Source of the DNA: Pseudomonadota bacterium
Lineage (GTDB): Bacteria; Pseudomonadota; Gammaproteobacteria; Xanthomonadales; Xanthomonadaceae
DNA length: 58,225 bases
Reading direction: 5' to 3'
Assembly (NCBI GenBank): GCA_023419315.1
Contig: JAEZYE010000013.1
Span: 1-58,225 of the forward strand
Shown here: in pieces, positions 8,633 through 17,010 of the stretch
How positions within the stretch are numbered: the first letter of the stretch is position 1
Layout: the number at the start of each line of letters is the position of its first letter
The notes under the pieces: generated by a model
Told to the model about the DNA's origin: nothing
The model's input: only the letters and a program-made list of their open reading frames with translations
Database searches by the model: none
Program-made: the position numbers and the translations under genes

Positions 8633-10897
8633 ATGACAACCCAACGCGTCCACGCGCCTCTTCCGTTCTTTCGCTCGATCGCGACATTGCTTGCCGTCGC
8701 CGGATCTCTGTTCGCAGGCGTGGCACTCGCAGCGGAAACGGTTGCACCGCAGGCATGCAAGCCAGCGGATGGTGCGGATCGCCCGTCGATTGGCCTGGCG
8801 CTGGGCGGAGGCGGAGCGCGCGGCATTGCGCACGTCAGCCTGTTGAGAAAGCTCGAGGAACTGCGTGTCCCGGTCGACTGCATTGCCGGCACCAGCATCG
8901 GTTCGCTGGTCGGCGGCCTGTATGCCTCGGGTCATTCGGTGGACGAGCTGGAGGCGCTGGTCACGTCCATGGACTGGATGGGCCTGTTCGATGACTCGCT
9001 GGCGCGGCCGGAGCGCTCGTTCCGCCGGAAGCAGGATGATCGTGATCGGCTGGCGACGATTGGTGTCGGCATACGTGGCGGACGCGTACGTATTTCGCCC
9101 GGGGTATTGCAGGGGCAGCGCATTCTTACGCTGTTCGAAAAGGAAACCCTGCATGTCAGTGCGATCGACGACTTCGACAAGCTGCCGATTCCGTATCGCG
9201 CCATCGCCACGGATCTGAATACCGGCGAGGCGGTCGTGCTGGACCACGGCAGCCTGGCGATGGCGATGCGGGCGTCGATGTCGCTGCCGGGCATCTTCCA
9301 GCCCGTGGACATGGGCGGGAAAGTCCTGCTTGACGGTGGTCTGGCCAACCAGGTGCCGATCGATGTGGTGCGCAGCATGGGTGCGGACATCGTGATCGCG
9401 GTGGATGTGGGCACGCCGCTGACCACGTTCGGCACGGATGCGAGCCTGCTGGACGTGATCTCGCAGATCACCACGATGATGACGACGCAGAACGCAGCCC
9501 GCCAGCGCGAAACGCTCGGACCGAAGGATGTACTCGTCGTGCCGGAGCTGGGCACGGACGTGGCGACCGGCGATTTCGACAAAGCCGCCGAAGCACTGCG
9601 CATCGGCAAGGAAGCCGCCGAAGCCGCGCAGGCCGACCTCGCGCCGCTGGCGGTGTCCGAAACCGCCTACGCACGCTATGCGCAGGATCGTCGTACCGCC
9701 CCTGACGGCGAAGTGATCGTCAACTTCCTGCTGGTTGAAAACCACACCGACTATGACGACGACGTCCTGGTCGGCGACATGGACAAGGCGGTCGGCAAGC
9801 CGCTCGATACGGACCGCATGGAAGACAGCCTGCTGCGTGCCTACAGCCTGGGCACGCTTTCGAGCATCACCTATGAAGTGGTCGAACGCGATGGCCGCAC
9901 CGGTGTGCTCGTGCGCGCGATACCGAAGCCGCACGGCCCGAACTACTTGCAGCTGGGCATGCGGGCCAGCTCCGATTTCTCCGGCAACCACGAAGGCAAT
10001 ATCCGCGCCGCGGTGCTTATCTCCCCGCTTACGAAGAAAGGTGCGGAAGCACGCTTCATCGCGGATGTCGGCAGCGAGCCTGCATTGAAAGCGCAGTACT
10101 ACATGCCGTTCGACAACCGGAACCGCTACCAGCTGTACACGGAGCTGGAATACAAGAACCCGAACATTCACCTGTACAACGACAACGGCGACAAGGTCGC
10201 CACGTACAACGTGCAGTCGTTCGGAGGTGAAGTGCGCATCGGCCGCGAGTTCGGCAATCATGCGGCGGTATCGGTGGGCGTAGAACGCTCCAGCGCGCGC
10301 GCTTCGGTGGAAGTCGGCTTGCCGGCGCTTCGTTCCTTCGACTCGGAGAACGGCGCGTGGTCGGTGCGCGCCGTGACGGATCGCCTCGACAGCCTGTTCT
10401 TCCCGCGTTCCGGCTATTTCGCCGCGCTTTCATATACGTCTTCAGAGGATTGGCTCGGAAGCGATACGGACTACACGCAAGTCGGCGCAGACCTTCTGCT
10501 CGCCAAGGCATTCGGCCGGCACGCTGTCCAGCTGGGCGGCGCGTATCACTCGACCCTCTCCGGCATCCTGCCGCTGCAGGAGCGCTATCGGCTGGGCGGG
10601 CGCGGACGGCTGGCCGGATTCCATTACAACGAACTGACCGGCCAGAACTACGCCATCGTGATGGCGGGATACAGCTACCAGCTGGCGGAGCTGTTCGGAC
10701 GCTCGGCCAGCGTCGGCATGACGCTCGAATACGGCAACGCCTGGGAGCTGCGTTCCAACATGGCGTTCGACGACGGCATCCTCAATGGAAGCGTCTACGT
10801 GGGATTCGATTCCTGGCTGGGTCCGCTGATGTTCGGATACGGCATGCGTGAAGGCGGCGACGGCGTCGTGTTCCTGGAGATCGGAACACCGTTCTGA
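8633..10897 (+). CDS. patatin-like phospholipase with POTRA and beta-barrel (type Vd autotransporter-like)
   Basis: This is 754 residues from the ATG at 8633; an in-frame TTG at 8564 is less likely because the signal peptide (SIATLLAVAGSLFAGVALAAE) then lies too far in. The patatin domain has the oxyanion loop GGGGARG (58-64), nucleophile GTSIGS with Ser88, and catalytic Asp234 in LLDGGLANQVP. After about residue 360 comes a POTRA-like linker, then a 16-strand-type surface-antigen barrel ending FLEIGTPF. This is the plan of PlpD-type proteins, which export or display a phospholipase A1. It is likely active on phospholipids, with the substrate side unproven. Confidence 0.88.
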   Translation: MTTQRVHAPLPFFRSIATLLAVAGSLFAGVALAAETVAPQACKPADGADRPSIGLALGGGGARGIAHVSLLRKLEELRVPVDCIAGTSIGSLVGGLYASGHSVDELEALVTSMDWMGLFDDSLARPERSFRRKQDDRDRLATIGVGIRGGRVRISPGVLQGQRILTLFEKETLHVSAIDDFDKLPIPYRAIATDLNTGEAVVLDHGSLAMAMRASMSLPGIFQPVDMGGKVLLDGGLANQVPIDVVRSMGADIVIAVDVGTPLTTFGTDASLLDVISQITTMMTTQNAARQRETLGPKDVLVVPELGTDVATGDFDKAAEALRIGKEAAEAAQADLAPLAVSETAYARYAQDRRTAPDGEVIVNFLLVENHTDYDDDVLVGDMDKAVGKPLDTDRMEDSLLRAYSLGTLSSITYEVVERDGRTGVLVRAIPKPHGPNYLQLGMRASSDFSGNHEGNIRAAVLISPLTKKGAEARFIADVGSEPALKAQYYMPFDNRNRYQLYTELEYKNPNIHLYNDNGDKVATYNVQSFGGEVRIGREFGNHAAVSVGVERSSARASVEVGLPALRSFDSENGAWSVRAVTDRLDSLFFPRSGYFAALSYTSSEDWLGSDTDYTQVGADLLLAKAFGRHAVQLGGAYHSTLSGILPLQERYRLGGRGRLAGFHYNELTGQNYAIVMAGYSYQLAELFGRSASVGMTLEYGNAWELRSNMAFDDGILNGSVYVGFDSWLGPLMFGYGMREGGDGVVFLEIGTPF

Positions 10898-10935
10898 GCC
10901 ACACAGAATCACCGAAGCAACGACGGAGGCAGGGT

Positions 10936-11742
10936 ATGCGGAAGCGTTCAAACACACAGGCACGATCGGGCGCCGCCTGGCTGCTCGCGATGCAGATGAC
11001 ACTGGTGCCGGCCGTGCTCGCGGCCGAGCCACCGCAAGCGTCGGAGGCGGAGACCGCGCCGGCATCGGTACTGGATCCGGATGCGGTCGCGGCGCTCGAC
11101 GGCATGGGAACCGCGTTGCGGGGACTGGATCATTTCACCGTGAAAGCCACGGCCAGCATCGATGTCGTGCTGGAGACCGGCCAGAAGATCCAGCTCGAAG
11201 AACACGCGACCTATCGCGCCCAGCGCCCGAATGGCCTGTTCGTCGAACTCGGCAGTGATCGCAAGCTGCGCCAGCTGTTCTTCGATGGCGATTCGCTCAC
11301 CGTCTATGCTCCGCGCGTGGGCTTTTTCGGAACCGCGAAAACCCGCGCCCACACGTTGGCCGAACTGGTGGACAACGCAGCCAAGACCTACGGCGTCAGT
11401 TTCCCGCTGGCGGATCTTTTCTACTGGGGCGCGGACAAGCGGCAGGAGCAAGCGCTTACATCCGCCCTGTACGTCGGTCCGGCCTGGATCGACGGAGAAA
11501 AGACCGACCAGTACGCGTTCCGCCAGCCCGGCGCCGACTGGCAGATCTGGCTGGGAAGCGAATCCCGGCTCCCGCGGCAAATCGTGATCACGAACGTGGA
11601 CGATGCCGCCATGCCGGCTTTCCGCGCACGGCTGGACTGGGACACCCGAACGAAAATCCCGGCATCGACGTTCAAGTTCCGTGCGCCGCCGGATGCGGTC
11701 GCCATTGAACTTGCGCCGCCCAGACAGAACACGGCTCGTTGA
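10936..11742 (+). CDS. DUF2092 family exported protein (LolA-like fold)
   Basis: This 268-residue protein has a signal peptide (WLLAMQMTLVPAVLA) and the typical DUF2092 opening DPDAVAALDGMGTALRGLDHFTVKA. GDSLTVYAPR, a Tyr/Trp-rich middle (DLFYWGADK) and WIGLGSESRLPRQIVITN-like strands follow. Related proteins adopt a half-barrel that can hold lipid. GGAGG lies upstream of the ATG. Its position between the patatin barrel gene and the His/Asp-rich gene suggests a periplasmic role in the outer-membrane process served by this run; the biochemical function is unknown. Confidence 0.8.
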   Translation: MRKRSNTQARSGAAWLLAMQMTLVPAVLAAEPPQASEAETAPASVLDPDAVAALDGMGTALRGLDHFTVKATASIDVVLETGQKIQLEEHATYRAQRPNGLFVELGSDRKLRQLFFDGDSLTVYAPRVGFFGTAKTRAHTLAELVDNAAKTYGVSFPLADLFYWGADKRQEQALTSALYVGPAWIDGEKTDQYAFRQPGADWQIWLGSESRLPRQIVITNVDDAAMPAFRARLDWDTRTKIPASTFKFRAPPDAVAIELAPPRQNTAR

Positions 11743-11756
11743 AAAAGGAGAATGCG

Positions 11757-12347
11757 ATGAAACGTCCTTTCCTGATGATTGCCGGCCCGCTGCTTGCGGC
11801 GGCCGTCAGCACCGTCGTGTTTCCGGCCGAGGCCGCCGGTCCTTCCTCCCTCAAGGCCCGCAGCGGTGCCCGCACCAACATCAGTACCGCACCCGCTGCA
11901 TCGCGACCGGTTGCCCGGCCCGCGGCCACCGGTGAGGCCACCACGCGCCCGGCAACGCGTCCCGCACCCGGCCAGGGAGGCGGCGTCCACATCCAGCAGG
12001 ACAACGACATCAACGTCAATGTCCAAGGAAACCAGCATGGCGGCTATCACGGCGCGACGCCGTACCACGACGACGGCCATGATGATCACCACGATCATGA
12101 TCACGACCACGACGATTGGGATGATTGGGACGAATGGGATGATCATCCGTTTGCAACGGCCGCAGCGATCACCACGGGCGTCGCGGTGACGAACGCCATC
12201 ATCGGTTCGATCGTCTATTCGGTTCCGCCTCAATGCGTCCCGGTTGCGGTCAACGGAATCACCTACCAGCAATGCGGGAACACGTGGTACCAGCCGCAGT
12301 ACTCGGGCACCACCATCCAGTACATCGTCGTCGCACCGCCGATGTGA
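11757..12347 (+). CDS. exported His/Asp-rich protein, DUF6515-like C-terminus
   Basis: This is 196 residues. The ATG at 11757 has AAAGGAG 7 bases upstream; an ATG five bases earlier is immediately stopped. After a signal peptide comes a low-complexity Pro/Ala/Arg/Thr linker, then a stretch at about 97-130 made almost only of His, Asp and Trp, which could bind divalent metals. Next is a hydrophobic segment (ATAAAITTGVAVTNAIIGSIVY, possible membrane contact) and a C-terminal VPPQCVPVAVNGITYQQCGNTWYQP unit with two Cys, like proteins that bear a DUF6515 domain. It is the last gene of the envelope run, 14 bases after the DUF2092 gene. Confidence 0.7.
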   Translation: MKRPFLMIAGPLLAAAVSTVVFPAEAAGPSSLKARSGARTNISTAPAASRPVARPAATGEATTRPATRPAPGQGGGVHIQQDNDINVNVQGNQHGGYHGATPYHDDGHDDHHDHDHDHDDWDDWDEWDDHPFATAAAITTGVAVTNAIIGSIVYSVPPQCVPVAVNGITYQQCGNTWYQPQYSGTTIQYIVVAPPM

Positions 12348-12369
12348 GCACGTGTGATCTGCCACGGAG

Positions 12370-12399
12370 AACGGGCGCAGCCGACGGGCTGCGTCCGTT
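12370..12399 (+). terminator. terminator of the envelope gene run
   Basis: A 13-bp stem (12370-12382 with 12387-12399, one G-U pair) with a GACG loop, directly after the last gene of the run. Confidence 0.65.
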
Positions 12400-12413
12400 G
12401 TCTGCAGCGCTGC

Positions 12414-12815
12414 CTACCGCCGAAAGCGCTTGCGCCTGAACGCGACGCGCGCAATGCGGGAGAAGCCCACGCGGAGGAACAGAAACGGCGCGCAGGCAAG
12501 CGTGATGGCCATTACAGCTGCCTGCACGAAATTCGAAGCCGCAGGCTGGCCCTGGTTCTGCAGCAGCAGGTCGAGCGCCACGCCCGCGATGAAAACACTC
12601 AGCGTCTGATTGACAAGGTCACGATATCCGAGCCAGCGGAAAGGCTCGGTCCGGAACGAACGATGCAAGCCGGTGCGACGTGCTCCGCGCAAACCAAGCC
12701 AGATCGCCGTCCCCAGCGCCAGAACCGGCTGCAAGGCAGCACGCCAGTGCGTCGTATCCGCCAGCCCGGCAGTGAATGTATGCGCGAATTCCCGCAGATT
12801 CTCGAATACGTCCAC
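12414..12815 (-). CDS. small integral membrane protein, unknown
   Basis: This is about 133 residues if started at the GTG at 12815 (V in VDVFENLREF); the frame stays open to a TTG at 12875. Hydrophobic segments WRAALQPVLALGTAIWLGL, SVFIAGVALDLLL and FVQAAVMAITLACAPFLFL suggest three membrane helices, and the C-terminus is strongly basic (RVAFRRKRFRR), fitting a cytosolic tail. No family was recognised. It is convergent with the envelope run and divergent from the histidine kinase gene. Confidence 0.5.
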   Translation of the reverse strand: MDVFENLREFAHTFTAGLADTTHWRAALQPVLALGTAIWLGLRGARRTGLHRSFRTEPFRWLGYRDLVNQTLSVFIAGVALDLLLQNQGQPAASNFVQAAVMAITLACAPFLFLRVGFSRIARVAFRRKRFRR

Positions 12816-13160
12816 GTGTCGTCCGTTCCATGGGCTGGGCGCGGAAGCAGCATCCGATGCAGGGGGATGAGGCAATCACGCGGAGTCAGTGACGTGCGCG
12901 TGCGGGGAAAATCGAACTTGCGCCTGCGCGAGGATCATTCTGTGTTCGCAGGGATAGAGCGGCAATCCGCAATGTCGCCACATTTAATTTGTGATTTGAG
13001 TGCATTTCTTGCGTAAAAATACCTAACCGTATTGACCAATATCCGACATATCCAGACGCGATAAAAATACGCTCCGCTTTAGTTGATCCTGCTGAGTTCG
13101 CACTGCAGAATCGCCGCACGGGGATTCAAAAGGATTTGTCATCCTGATCAGAGGTCGGCC

Positions 13161-14768
13161 ATGTCCGCACACCATTCATCTGGGGAGCGCGCAGTCAATT
13201 TGTCCCGGCGAATGGCTACTCGGCAGCCTTGGGTGAAGTTGTTCGGAATCGGATTTGCTTCCGGTCTGCTCGGACAACTCGCGTCCCACATCCTGTTCGT
13301 CCGGCCCGCGGAGATCACATCGATCTGGATTCCGGGCGGACTGATGCTCGGCTTTCTCGCGTGCCGTCCCTTGCGACAGTGGCCCGCGCTCCTGGCTGGC
13401 TTCATCCTCGGTGGCGTCGCGGTGTTCGTGATGCGTTCCGGCATTCTCTTCTACCCGTTCGTGGGCTATCTGTGGCTGACGGTATGCGTCGCGGTCGGCG
13501 CGGCGATGATCAAACTGACGCCGGGACAGCGCACGATGTTCCCGACCGTGGGACATCTCGGCCAATTCTTCATGTTCATCGTGGTCGGCGCTTCGATGTC
13601 GATGGCCTGCGGTTTCGTGGGAATCGTGAGCCTGATGCGCAACGATGTGTCGCTTCCTCGACTGTGGTTCCTGTCCACCACGGCGTTCGCGGTCGCTTTC
13701 ATGCTCATCACGCCGCTGGTGGTCGAACTCCATCGCACGCGGATTCCGCCGTGGCAGCAGATTCGCAAGCAGTTCGTCGGATTCCTGCTCTTCAGTGTCG
13801 GTCTCTGGCTGGTCTCGCTGTTCGTCTGGAATGCGGTTCCTTCCAACCTGAGCAGCATTCCGCTGGTGCTCTTCGCGCCGGTGCCGCTGCTGATGCTGGC
13901 GGCATTCCAGTTCGGGAAGTTCGGTCCTTCGGTCGGATTGATCGTGGCTTTCCTGCCGGCCATCGTGTTCGCCATCCGGCTGGACCGCTACGACACGTTC
14001 GAAATCGGCTTCGTCAACAGCTACATCATGCAGTTGTGGACACTCGCGGCCGGGGTGCTGGTGCATGCACTGTCCATCCAGGCGCGGCAGCGCGACGAAA
14101 TACTGCAGCGCCTCTATCTCAAGAGTGCGGAGAACAAGAGCCTCGCTGCCCGTGTGATGCAGAGCCAGGAAGAGCAGAGCATGCGCCTGTCCCGCGAACT
14201 GCATGATGGCGTGAACCAGAAGCTGACCTTCTTCTCCATCGTGCTGAGTTCCATCAAGCAACGCAGTCCGCCGGAAATGCAGGAGCCGATCCAGGAAGTG
14301 TCCAACGGTATCCGCGATCTCATCGATGAGGTGCGGGACATCTCCCACAGCCTGCATCCCGCCGTGCTCGAACACGCGGGAATTGCGGGCGCCATCGATG
14401 ATCTCGTCCGCTTGATCGAGGGCCGCTGGGGAGGCGAGATCCTGTTGCGCATCGACATCGAATCCGACCAGGACAAACTGCGTGGCGAGCGTGCGCTGTG
14501 TATTTACCGGCTCGCGCAGGAGGCCATCCGCAATGCGATCGAGCATTCCGGTGCGAGCGCCATCAAGGTCGTTCTGGCTGCGCAGAGCGACCGCTGGAAA
14601 TTGCGTGTTTCCGACAACGGCCGGGGGTTTGTTCCCGGCGAATCCGCAATGCGTACCGGGCTGGGGTTATTGAGCATGCGTGAGCGTGTTCAGGCCGTAG
14701 GCGGCACGTTGCACATCCGATCCCGTCCCGGCAAAGGGACAAGTATCAGCATGGAGTTGGGCGTATGA
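13161..14768 (+). CDS. sensor histidine kinase with MASE1 membrane sensor (NarL-type partner)
   Basis: This is 535 residues. The N-terminal 300 residues have eight or so membrane helices with the MASE1-like opening (ITSIWIPGGLMLGFLACRP). Then come a coiled linker, the HisKA_3 box SRELHDGVNQKL with His348, and an HATPase domain with N (AQEAIRNAIEH), D (SDNGRGF) and G (GLGLLSMRERV) boxes. It likely senses an unknown membrane or cytosolic signal and phosphorylates the overlapping response regulator (ATGA overlap, 14765-14768). The ATG at 13161 is preferred because GAGG lies upstream; the frame extends to 13083. Confidence 0.9.
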   Translation: MSAHHSSGERAVNLSRRMATRQPWVKLFGIGFASGLLGQLASHILFVRPAEITSIWIPGGLMLGFLACRPLRQWPALLAGFILGGVAVFVMRSGILFYPFVGYLWLTVCVAVGAAMIKLTPGQRTMFPTVGHLGQFFMFIVVGASMSMACGFVGIVSLMRNDVSLPRLWFLSTTAFAVAFMLITPLVVELHRTRIPPWQQIRKQFVGFLLFSVGLWLVSLFVWNAVPSNLSSIPLVLFAPVPLLMLAAFQFGKFGPSVGLIVAFLPAIVFAIRLDRYDTFEIGFVNSYIMQLWTLAAGVLVHALSIQARQRDEILQRLYLKSAENKSLAARVMQSQEEQSMRLSRELHDGVNQKLTFFSIVLSSIKQRSPPEMQEPIQEVSNGIRDLIDEVRDISHSLHPAVLEHAGIAGAIDDLVRLIEGRWGGEILLRIDIESDQDKLRGERALCIYRLAQEAIRNAIEHSGASAIKVVLAAQSDRWKLRVSDNGRGFVPGESAMRTGLGLLSMRERVQAVGGTLHIRSRPGKGTSISMELGV

Positions 14769-15388
14769 GCGAAAGAGAACGACCCCTGGTGTTGCTGGCC
14801 GACGATCACCGCATGGTGGCTGAAGGCATCGCCAATCTCGTTGCGAAAGAGTACGACCTGCTTGAAGTCGTGTCCGACGGCGATGCGCTGTTCGAGAGTG
14901 CGGTCAAGAACAAGCCCGATATCATCCTCACCGACGTATCGATGCCGGGTTGTGATGGCATCGAGGCCGTGCGACGGCTGTTTGCCGCGGGCTATCAGAT
15001 CCCCGTGACGTTCATGACGGTCCACAACGAACCGGCGATGGTGCGCGAAGCCATCCAGAGCGGCGCGCGTGGTTACGTGCTCAAGGCGGCGGCGGGCGAA
15101 GAACTGCTGAAGGCGATGCATGAGGTCTGCAACGGGCACATCTATGTCAGTCCCGAGCTATGGCCGTACATCTCCGGCCAGCGCAAGGTGCCTTCGTTGA
15201 CCAACATGCAGAAGAAGGTCCTCGGGCTGATTTCCTCGGGCATGCGTTCGCGCGAGATCGCAGCGAAGTTGAGCCTGTCGGTACGCACGGTCGATTCGCA
15301 TCGCTATTCGATCATGCGCAATCTGGGCGTGACCAGCAGCGTTGCGCTGATCCGCGAGGCGGAACGGCTCGGCCTGATCAAGAGTTGA
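14765..15388 (+). CDS. NarL/LuxR-type response regulator
   Basis: This 207-residue protein has a receiver domain with the acidic pair DD (near 13) and phosphoacceptor Asp57 in ILTDVSMPG, Thr and Lys at the usual sites (TFMTVHNE, VLKAA), then a LuxR-type helix-turn-helix (LGLISSGMRSREIAAKLSLSVRTVDSHRYSIMRNLG). It overlaps the histidine kinase by four bases and is almost certainly its partner. Targets are unknown; the envelope run upstream is one candidate. Confidence 0.92.
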   Translation: MSERERPLVLLADDHRMVAEGIANLVAKEYDLLEVVSDGDALFESAVKNKPDIILTDVSMPGCDGIEAVRRLFAAGYQIPVTFMTVHNEPAMVREAIQSGARGYVLKAAAGEELLKAMHEVCNGHIYVSPELWPYISGQRKVPSLTNMQKKVLGLISSGMRSREIAAKLSLSVRTVDSHRYSIMRNLGVTSSVALIREAERLGLIKS

Positions 15389-15418
15389 GTCGCGCGCGGA
15401 GCCGTTGCCGCATCGCGG

Positions 15419-16504
15419 TCACGGCTTCGCGGACTTGCGCTTCGATCGCGGCGGAGCCACGGAATCGCGCGTGACGAGCCGGTGCGGTGCGACATGGTTG
15501 ACGAGTGCGCTCGCACCGTCGGCGGCGCCGCGGATGGTGCGCAGGAGGATGTCGATGGCGGCATCCGCCATTGATGCCACCGGCTGGTGGATGGTGGTCA
15601 GTTCCGGCCATACGGTCGTTGCTGCCGACGTGTCATCGAAACCCACGACCGAGAGATCCCGCGGCACATCCAGGCCGCGCCGGTGGGCCACGGAAATCAC
15701 TGCCGCCGCCATGTCGTCATTGCTAGCAAAGATTGCGGTGGGGCGCGGCTCGACGGCGAGCAGACGCTCGGCTGCGTCCAGGCCCGAGCGATAGGTGAAG
15801 TAGCCCTGCTGCACGAGCGAGCCGTCGTGGGGGAGTTCCGCTTCCGCGAGGGCAGCCATGAAACCCTCAAGGCGGTGCTTGCTTGCGGTCTGGTCCGGGT
15901 TGCCCTTGATGTACCCGATACGGCGGTGGCCGCGTTCGATCAGGAACGCGGTCATCTCCTTGCTGGCATTGAAATCGTCGATGCGCACGCACGAAATTTC
16001 GTCGCTGAACTGGTTGGATGCTATCGACACCACCGGCACGCCGGCACGCTTGAACTCCGCGATGACGGCCTTCGATTCGCACAGCGGCGGCGGCAGGATG
16101 ACGCCGGCGACGCTGCGCGCCAGCAACCGTGCGGCATTCTTCTGCGCTTCCGCGTCAAGCCCGTCCCAGGTAGCGATGACCAGTTGCGCTGCGGTTCTGC
16201 TGGAACCGTTCAGTGCGCCGACGAGCAATTCGCGCAGATAGGCCGAGCTGGGATTCGTGTAGATCAGCGCTATGCAGGTGTGCTGCGCGGTTGCCAGCGA
16301 ACTTGCTGCGAGGTTCGGCCGATATCCGAGATCATCGATGGCGCGCGTCACGCGCTCGCGAGTGGCTTCACTGACGGTGCCTCGACCGTTGACAACGCGC
16401 GACACCGTCATTGGCGAGACATTCGCACGCGCCGCCACCTCATGGATGGTAATGGCGCGACCTTTGCGGCGTACGGATTTGACCGGCGTTCTTTTCTTCG
16501 TCAT
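15419..16504 (-). CDS. LacI-family transcriptional regulator, XylR-like (copy 1)
   Basis: This 361-residue protein has a basic tail (KSVRRKGRA), a LacI helix-turn-helix (ITIHEVAARANVSPMTVSRVVNG, about 18-40) and hinge helix (PNLAASSLATA), then a periplasmic-binding-protein-like sensor domain containing GVILPPPLCES, GHRRIGYIKG and the FASNDDMAAA and VVGFDDTSAATTVWP blocks. It is divergent from the TBDR gene with two operator-like palindromes in between (16580-16591, 16759-16774), so it probably represses that TBDR and itself. It is clearly paralogous to the regulator at 26823-27884. Confidence 0.88.
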   Translation of the reverse strand: MTKKRTPVKSVRRKGRAITIHEVAARANVSPMTVSRVVNGRGTVSEATRERVTRAIDDLGYRPNLAASSLATAQHTCIALIYTNPSSAYLRELLVGALNGSSRTAAQLVIATWDGLDAEAQKNAARLLARSVAGVILPPPLCESKAVIAEFKRAGVPVVSIASNQFSDEISCVRIDDFNASKEMTAFLIERGHRRIGYIKGNPDQTASKHRLEGFMAALAEAELPHDGSLVQQGYFTYRSGLDAAERLLAVEPRPTAIFASNDDMAAAVISVAHRRGLDVPRDLSVVGFDDTSAATTVWPELTTIHQPVASMADAAIDILLRTIRGAADGASALVNHVAPHRLVTRDSVAPPRSKRKSAKP

Positions 16505-16579
16505 GGGCGCGTTGATGCAGCGGCACGGGCGGCGAGACCAAGCGTACCCGACTGAAAACGATTCCAGCCAGTCATCCGC

Positions 16580-16591
16580 GTTAACGCTAAC
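16580..16591. promoter_or_regulatory. LacI-type operator GTTAACGCTAAC
   Basis: A near-perfect palindrome around a central CG, lying 76 bases upstream of the LacI start. It is one base from the perfect GTTAGCGCTAAC upstream of xylB, which suits autoregulation by a XylR-like repressor. Confidence 0.6.
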
Positions 16592-16758
16592 CAGGTGATA
16601 CCGGAATTACTTGCGCACAAGGGTTGCTGCTTTGCACGTGCGATCGTGTGGCGACAACCGTGAACAGCTGAAAATGGCTGGAATTCCGCCTGAAAACCGA
16701 TTTGCTGCATTGCACGGTGACAAAGCCGGGCACGCGTGACTAGGCTGCGGCCCAAGTC

Positions 16759-16774
16759 GTGGTAGCGCTACCAC
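16759..16774. promoter_or_regulatory. xyl-box-like operator GTGGTAGCGCTACCAC
   Basis: A perfect 16-bp palindrome containing TGGTAGCGCTACCA, close to the xyl-box TGGTAGCGCTAACA described for XylR of Xanthomonas. It lies about 240 bases before the TBDR start. Confidence 0.8.
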
Positions 16775-17010
16775 AAACGAACGGGTCATTGCGAAGACAT
16801 CCGGCTTTCGCGCTTTTTGTCCGGCCCGTACGCGTCGTGGAAGCGAACGACATCGAACTGCATCAATGTTGGTAGGCCGAGGGATGCAGGCTCCGCAATT
16901 CGAGGGTAAGGGCGGGAAAGCAGCAGCTGACTTTTGCAGGGACACGCGCGTTGGCCGGCAGGCATCGCGCCGTGCGGGTTCTCCATCGATACAGACCAGA
17001 GGACAGGCTG

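Larger units (their letters stand above)
16505..17010. promoter_or_regulatory. divergent promoter region, LacI copy 1 / TBDR-1
   Basis: This 506 bp region contains no gene but holds two operator-like sites, one near each side. It presumably carries both promoters; no -35/-10 pair was assigned with confidence. Confidence 0.6.

Noticed and set aside
7733..10261. An 842-codon open frame on the minus strand opposite the patatin gene
   Set aside because: It is an antisense shadow of strong GC3 bias: the plus strand has a signal peptide, patatin motifs and barrel end, while the minus frame is full of Arg/His/Gln with no recognisable domain.
12045..12146. Possible short repeat array (GATCATGATCACGAC-like) resembling a CRISPR or VNTR
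   Set aside because: The repetition is only codon repetition of His and Asp within a coding frame; there are no spacers of constant length.
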